Shown here: piece after piece, positions 60,809-64,000 of the stretch
How the letters are laid out: the number at the start of each line of letters is the position of its first letter
Numbering within the stretch: position 1 is the stretch's first letter
Origin: Hymenoscyphus infarciens
Taxonomy: Eukaryota > Ascomycota > Leotiomycetes > Helotiales > Helotiaceae
Direction: 5' to 3'
Assembly (NCBI GenBank): GCA_001414345.1
Contig: LLCB01000010.1
Coordinates: forward strand, 62,001-126,000
Length of the DNA: 64,000 bases
Made by a program: the position numbers and the translations under genes
The notes under the pieces: model-generated
Seen by the model: only the letters and a program-made list of their open reading frames with translations
Database searches by the model: none
Told to the model about the DNA's origin: nothing

Positions 60809-60836
60809 CCAATGGGTAGCAATTTGTATTTATTTA
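60809..60836 (-). promoter_or_regulatory. CCAAT and TATA-like elements near tyrosinase
   Basis: CCAAT on the plus strand at 60809-60813 and a TAAATAAATAC-type sequence on the coding strand at about 60825-60836, within 100 bases of the tyrosinase ATG. Plausible core promoter, weak evidence. Confidence 0.25.
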
Positions 60837-62090
60837 GCGTTTATTGAAGGAACACACTCGTGACCACTCGGTTGACTCTTTTGAGCATGTCAGCCCACGC
60901 TTCAAATACGGTCAGACTTTCTTGGGGACTCGCTCTAAAATCTTAGGGCAGACTCAATGCTATTGGAAGGAAATACAAGACGGCTAACTAAGCCATATGG
61001 GATTCATCAAGTGATTACAAAATCTCAACGGTCACCTTGCGCCGCTGATACCACACGCTGTGACTGGAGGGAAAGAAACACGCACAGAACAAATAAGATT
61101 ATGGAAACCATTCTTTTTTGATTAGGATGAGGTGATACGAATGTGCCACGCGAATTCATCCCAGTTGTCTGCTCCTCGGAACCCAAAAGCATGAGCGGCG
61201 CAGACGCCACAGAAGGCCGAGTATTCGGAAGATGCTAGTAAGCCATGTGTTCGTCTGCCTAAATTCGAACTCACGACTAGCGAGACCCAAGACGTACTGC
61301 TGTGCTACAGTAGCGATCCTGCAGTTAATATAGGAGGTGAGGGGGAGAATCCGACTGGTTCTTTGATATGCATCACTAGATGCTGCAGAAAGAGTGGCTT
61401 TCGATTGAATTTAAAAAGAACAGGATATTACGACTTCTTGCAACCAAATCTATCCATGCTGATACTTTATCCCAAAGAACACCAGCATAAATGGCCAGTT
61501 TTTGTTGAACTTTCTCGGTTCGGGGAGAAGTCGAGCAAGCTTCCAAAAGTTTGCCCGCAGCTGCCGAGAACGTGGGCTTTACCCTGCAGTAGTGAGGAAA
61601 ACAAACATTCTGTTGCACATCGACATTTCTAGCGTCGCCCTAAAGTGAGACCCGTAACAAAGAACATCCAGGATGCAAGCATGGTGGTTTAGTGCGGGAT
61701 AGCGCAGGCAGAGGAGGGGTCGGGTATTCCACATCTCATTCCACTGTCATTCTGAGGGAATCCATGCCCACGTGTTGGGCCTATGGCAATCGTAATTAGA
61801 AGGTGTGAGTGAAAAGGATATTTGAAGACGAATTAAGAAGGCATATAATATGAAGGAGATAATAGATAGAACTAGACTAAATCGAAGGTTTTGGGTATTA
61901 AAAACAAAATCAAGGAGCTATGAGCCAGTGGTACTTGGGATTCTAGTCCTTATAAGGGCTTTACAAATGCCCACGCCAAGAAGTATATATGAAATATAAC
62001 TTACAGATGGGCTTCAAGCCTTGTGGAACATAGCCATACTATACCGCTTGCTTGGTGGCTCCTCCCCTAGGACGCCTCGAGTATGTTTAG
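60837..62090. other. Tyrosinase upstream region, no gene seen
   Basis: Normal composition. Frames at 61,025-61,210 and 61,363-61,632 overlap antisense frames and show no domain. The transition to RIP-degraded DNA starts near 62,090. Confidence 0.5.
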
Positions 62091-64000
62091 GTCTGTACAA
62101 CGAATAAAAGCTACGAATATATTTAGAATATTTACGATTTTCTACGGATAAATTACCCTTCGAATTATTTAAGAATAAGGAGAGTTTAGGGTATAAATAG
62201 TAGTCGTTTATTTAAGAATATTCTATATTCTCTACCCTTTTAGTATAGTTTCCTACTTATCTAAACATATATGAAAATCCTCTGAAATTATCTGCTTTAG
62301 TTGCTTTCGTTATCTTAATTAGGCTACGCTAGGGCGTTTCTAGGCTAAAAAAGTAGATAAATTAGTTATTAAATAAGACTATTCCTAAAGTGTTACTTAT
62401 ACTAAGCTTAGCTTATAAAATCGCTCTCTAATTACTCTCTTTTTCTCTACTCTTTTCATTCTCTTAATTATAGTAACTCTTTAAAAGTCTTATAATATAT
62501 ATAGTAGAACTATCTATCGCTATACGCTATACTCTAATTATATCTTAACTCTCTAAAAAGAGCCTTTTAACGTCGACTTTAGCGCTTGAAATAGCTAATA
62601 AATCGTATATATAAAGTATAGTATTTAAGTATTAAAAGGTATTTAACTTCTACTATTTTAGGAGCTACTTCTTATTAGTATTAAAAGTCGTAATATAAGA
62701 GTTATTAAGATACTAATTAAAGTCGATACGTAACTCGTTAGAGCTAGTAGTATTTAAAGTAAGTCTAAGCTCTTAAAAGAAGATTCTACTAGTAGATAGA
62801 GTATCCTAGTAAGTACTCTATAGCAGGTTCTATTCAAGTAATTAGACTATCTTAAGAGTATTAGCGCTTTACGTAAAGTTTAATCTAATTAATAATTTAG
62901 AGAGCTTAAGAGAGGTTATATTATTATTAAATTAGTATATACTTAATACGTAGATTAAGAACGTAGGTAATAAAGTAAATTAGTAACTACTCTATCTTAA
63001 AAGTCTACTTTTTAAGTAAAATTTTAACGTAATTAAAAGTATCTTTAAGATCCTAGAGTATAAGAGTATAAAGAGCCTCTTCTATTATAATATTATAAAT
63101 AAGGTTAGCTAATCCCTATATAATACTAATGTATTTAGAGAGAGATAGCGCCTAGTATAAAACCGAAAGTATATAATTATAAAAAGGCTTTATATAAAGC
63201 TCTATCTACTTATAAAGATCCTACTTATCCTAGGTAGGAATAAGAAACTAATATATACTAAAGTCTCTCTTAAATTAAGTAATTATACCTTTTTATTTTC
63301 AAGCCTTAAATATTATTAAATAGAGAGAATTCTACTAAGTATTAATATTAATAGGAATTATTCTTATTTAAGTAATTTAATACTAAGTATCTTAACGTTT
63401 ATTACTTCCTATAATCTAGAGTATAAGATAGCGTATTTTTATATAAATCGAGAGAGAGGCGTAGTATATAAGAAACTCTCTATTCCTAGGTAAATTTTAT
63501 ACTAAGTTTATAACTCTTAAAGCCTCTTCTATATTCCTACTTTTTAAGAAGTTAAATACTATAGTAGTAATAAGTACTAAATAATATACTAAATACCTAA
63601 TCTAAGAGTTACGACCTCGAAAAAGACACTATAGTATATTAAGATTAAGTATAGGATTATTATTATAGTAGAACCTAAGCTTCTAGAGAAAGTAGTTATA
63701 AAAGGTGTCGTTATTAGTAGTATTATCTCTATAAATTATAAGCACTTTATATATAATTCTAAAGCTAAAACTTCGACTTCGTCGCTCTAAAAGCGTCTTA
63801 TCGTCTATCTTATTAAATTACGTTATATTAATATTACTAGAAAAAGAGGTAAATAAAATATCTACTATTCTCTCCCTAGACTTACTATAAACCGCCTTAG
63901 TATACTTAATATTTATATAATATTATTACTAGTTAGAGCTAATCTAATACCTAATTCCTCTTATAATATACTTATAGTTCTTAGATAACTATCTATTAAA
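62090..64000. other. Second RIP-degraded AT-rich block (runs off window)
   Basis: Abrupt loss of CA and TG with TA excess and frequent stops in all frames, CpG retained, as in the left block. No LTR pair, TIR or domain could be identified in the part that is visible. Confidence 0.8.

Noticed and set aside
61363..61632. 89-codon plus ORF and its antisense 80-codon partner
   Set aside because: Both strands are open over the same bases with no motif; no evidence for either.

Overview
The window is from a filamentous ascomycete (Pezizomycotina; Leotiomycetes is my inference). The evidence is short GT-AG introns of about 50-150 bp with CTAAC/CTAAT-type branch sites, a fungal gene repertoire (cutinase, secreted tyrosinase, BTB proteins, calpain), and a sharp two-compartment structure. 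AT-rich blocks in which CpA/TpG are almost absent while TpA is abundant and CpG survives alternate with ordinary-composition gene islands. This is the signature of repeat-induced point mutation (RIP) acting on transposons.

Region by region. 230-28,200 is a gene-free, RIP-degraded nest of transposons. I resolved five LTR elements, each with near-identical LTR pairs and a matching 5-bp target duplication: A (4121-7224, minus), E (8369-12398, plus) with B (9925-11167, plus) inserted into its gag, C (12886-17250, minus) and D (21350-25192, plus). Where coding traces remain they are Ty3/gypsy-type gag only, so these look like non-autonomous gag-only elements. D is inserted in a minus-strand LINE whose endonuclease and reverse transcriptase are still readable. 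28.2-33.5 kb is a gene island with a Ser/Pro-rich protein and homocysteine S-methyltransferase (both minus). 33.5-44.7 kb holds two BTB/POZ genes (plus) and a cutinase (minus) separated by long AT-leaning spacers. 44,677-48,527 is a degraded DNA transposon with terminal inverted repeats of about 180 bp and a 9-bp target duplication, sitting between cutinase and calpain. 48.5-61.8 kb is the main gene island: calpain-like protease, a membrane-protein fragment, the CFIm25 pre-mRNA 3'-end factor, a membrane-anchored YjbQ/UPF0047 protein and a tyrosinase. From about 62.1 kb another RIP-degraded block begins and runs off the window.

The genes do not form an obvious pathway. Cutinase and tyrosinase are secreted enzymes often linked to plant-surface degradation and melanin/phenol oxidation. 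Homocysteine methyltransferase, CFIm25 and YjbQ are housekeeping-type. Exon structures were derived by hand from splice signals, reading-frame continuity and family motifs; each full model is divisible by three and restores the expected conserved residues. I found no tRNA, rRNA or CRISPR, and no convincing new defence or biosynthetic system. The most unusual material is the nested gag-only retroelement cluster with patchy RIP, the TM-anchored YjbQ protein and the 814-bp intron splitting the calpain catalytic domain.
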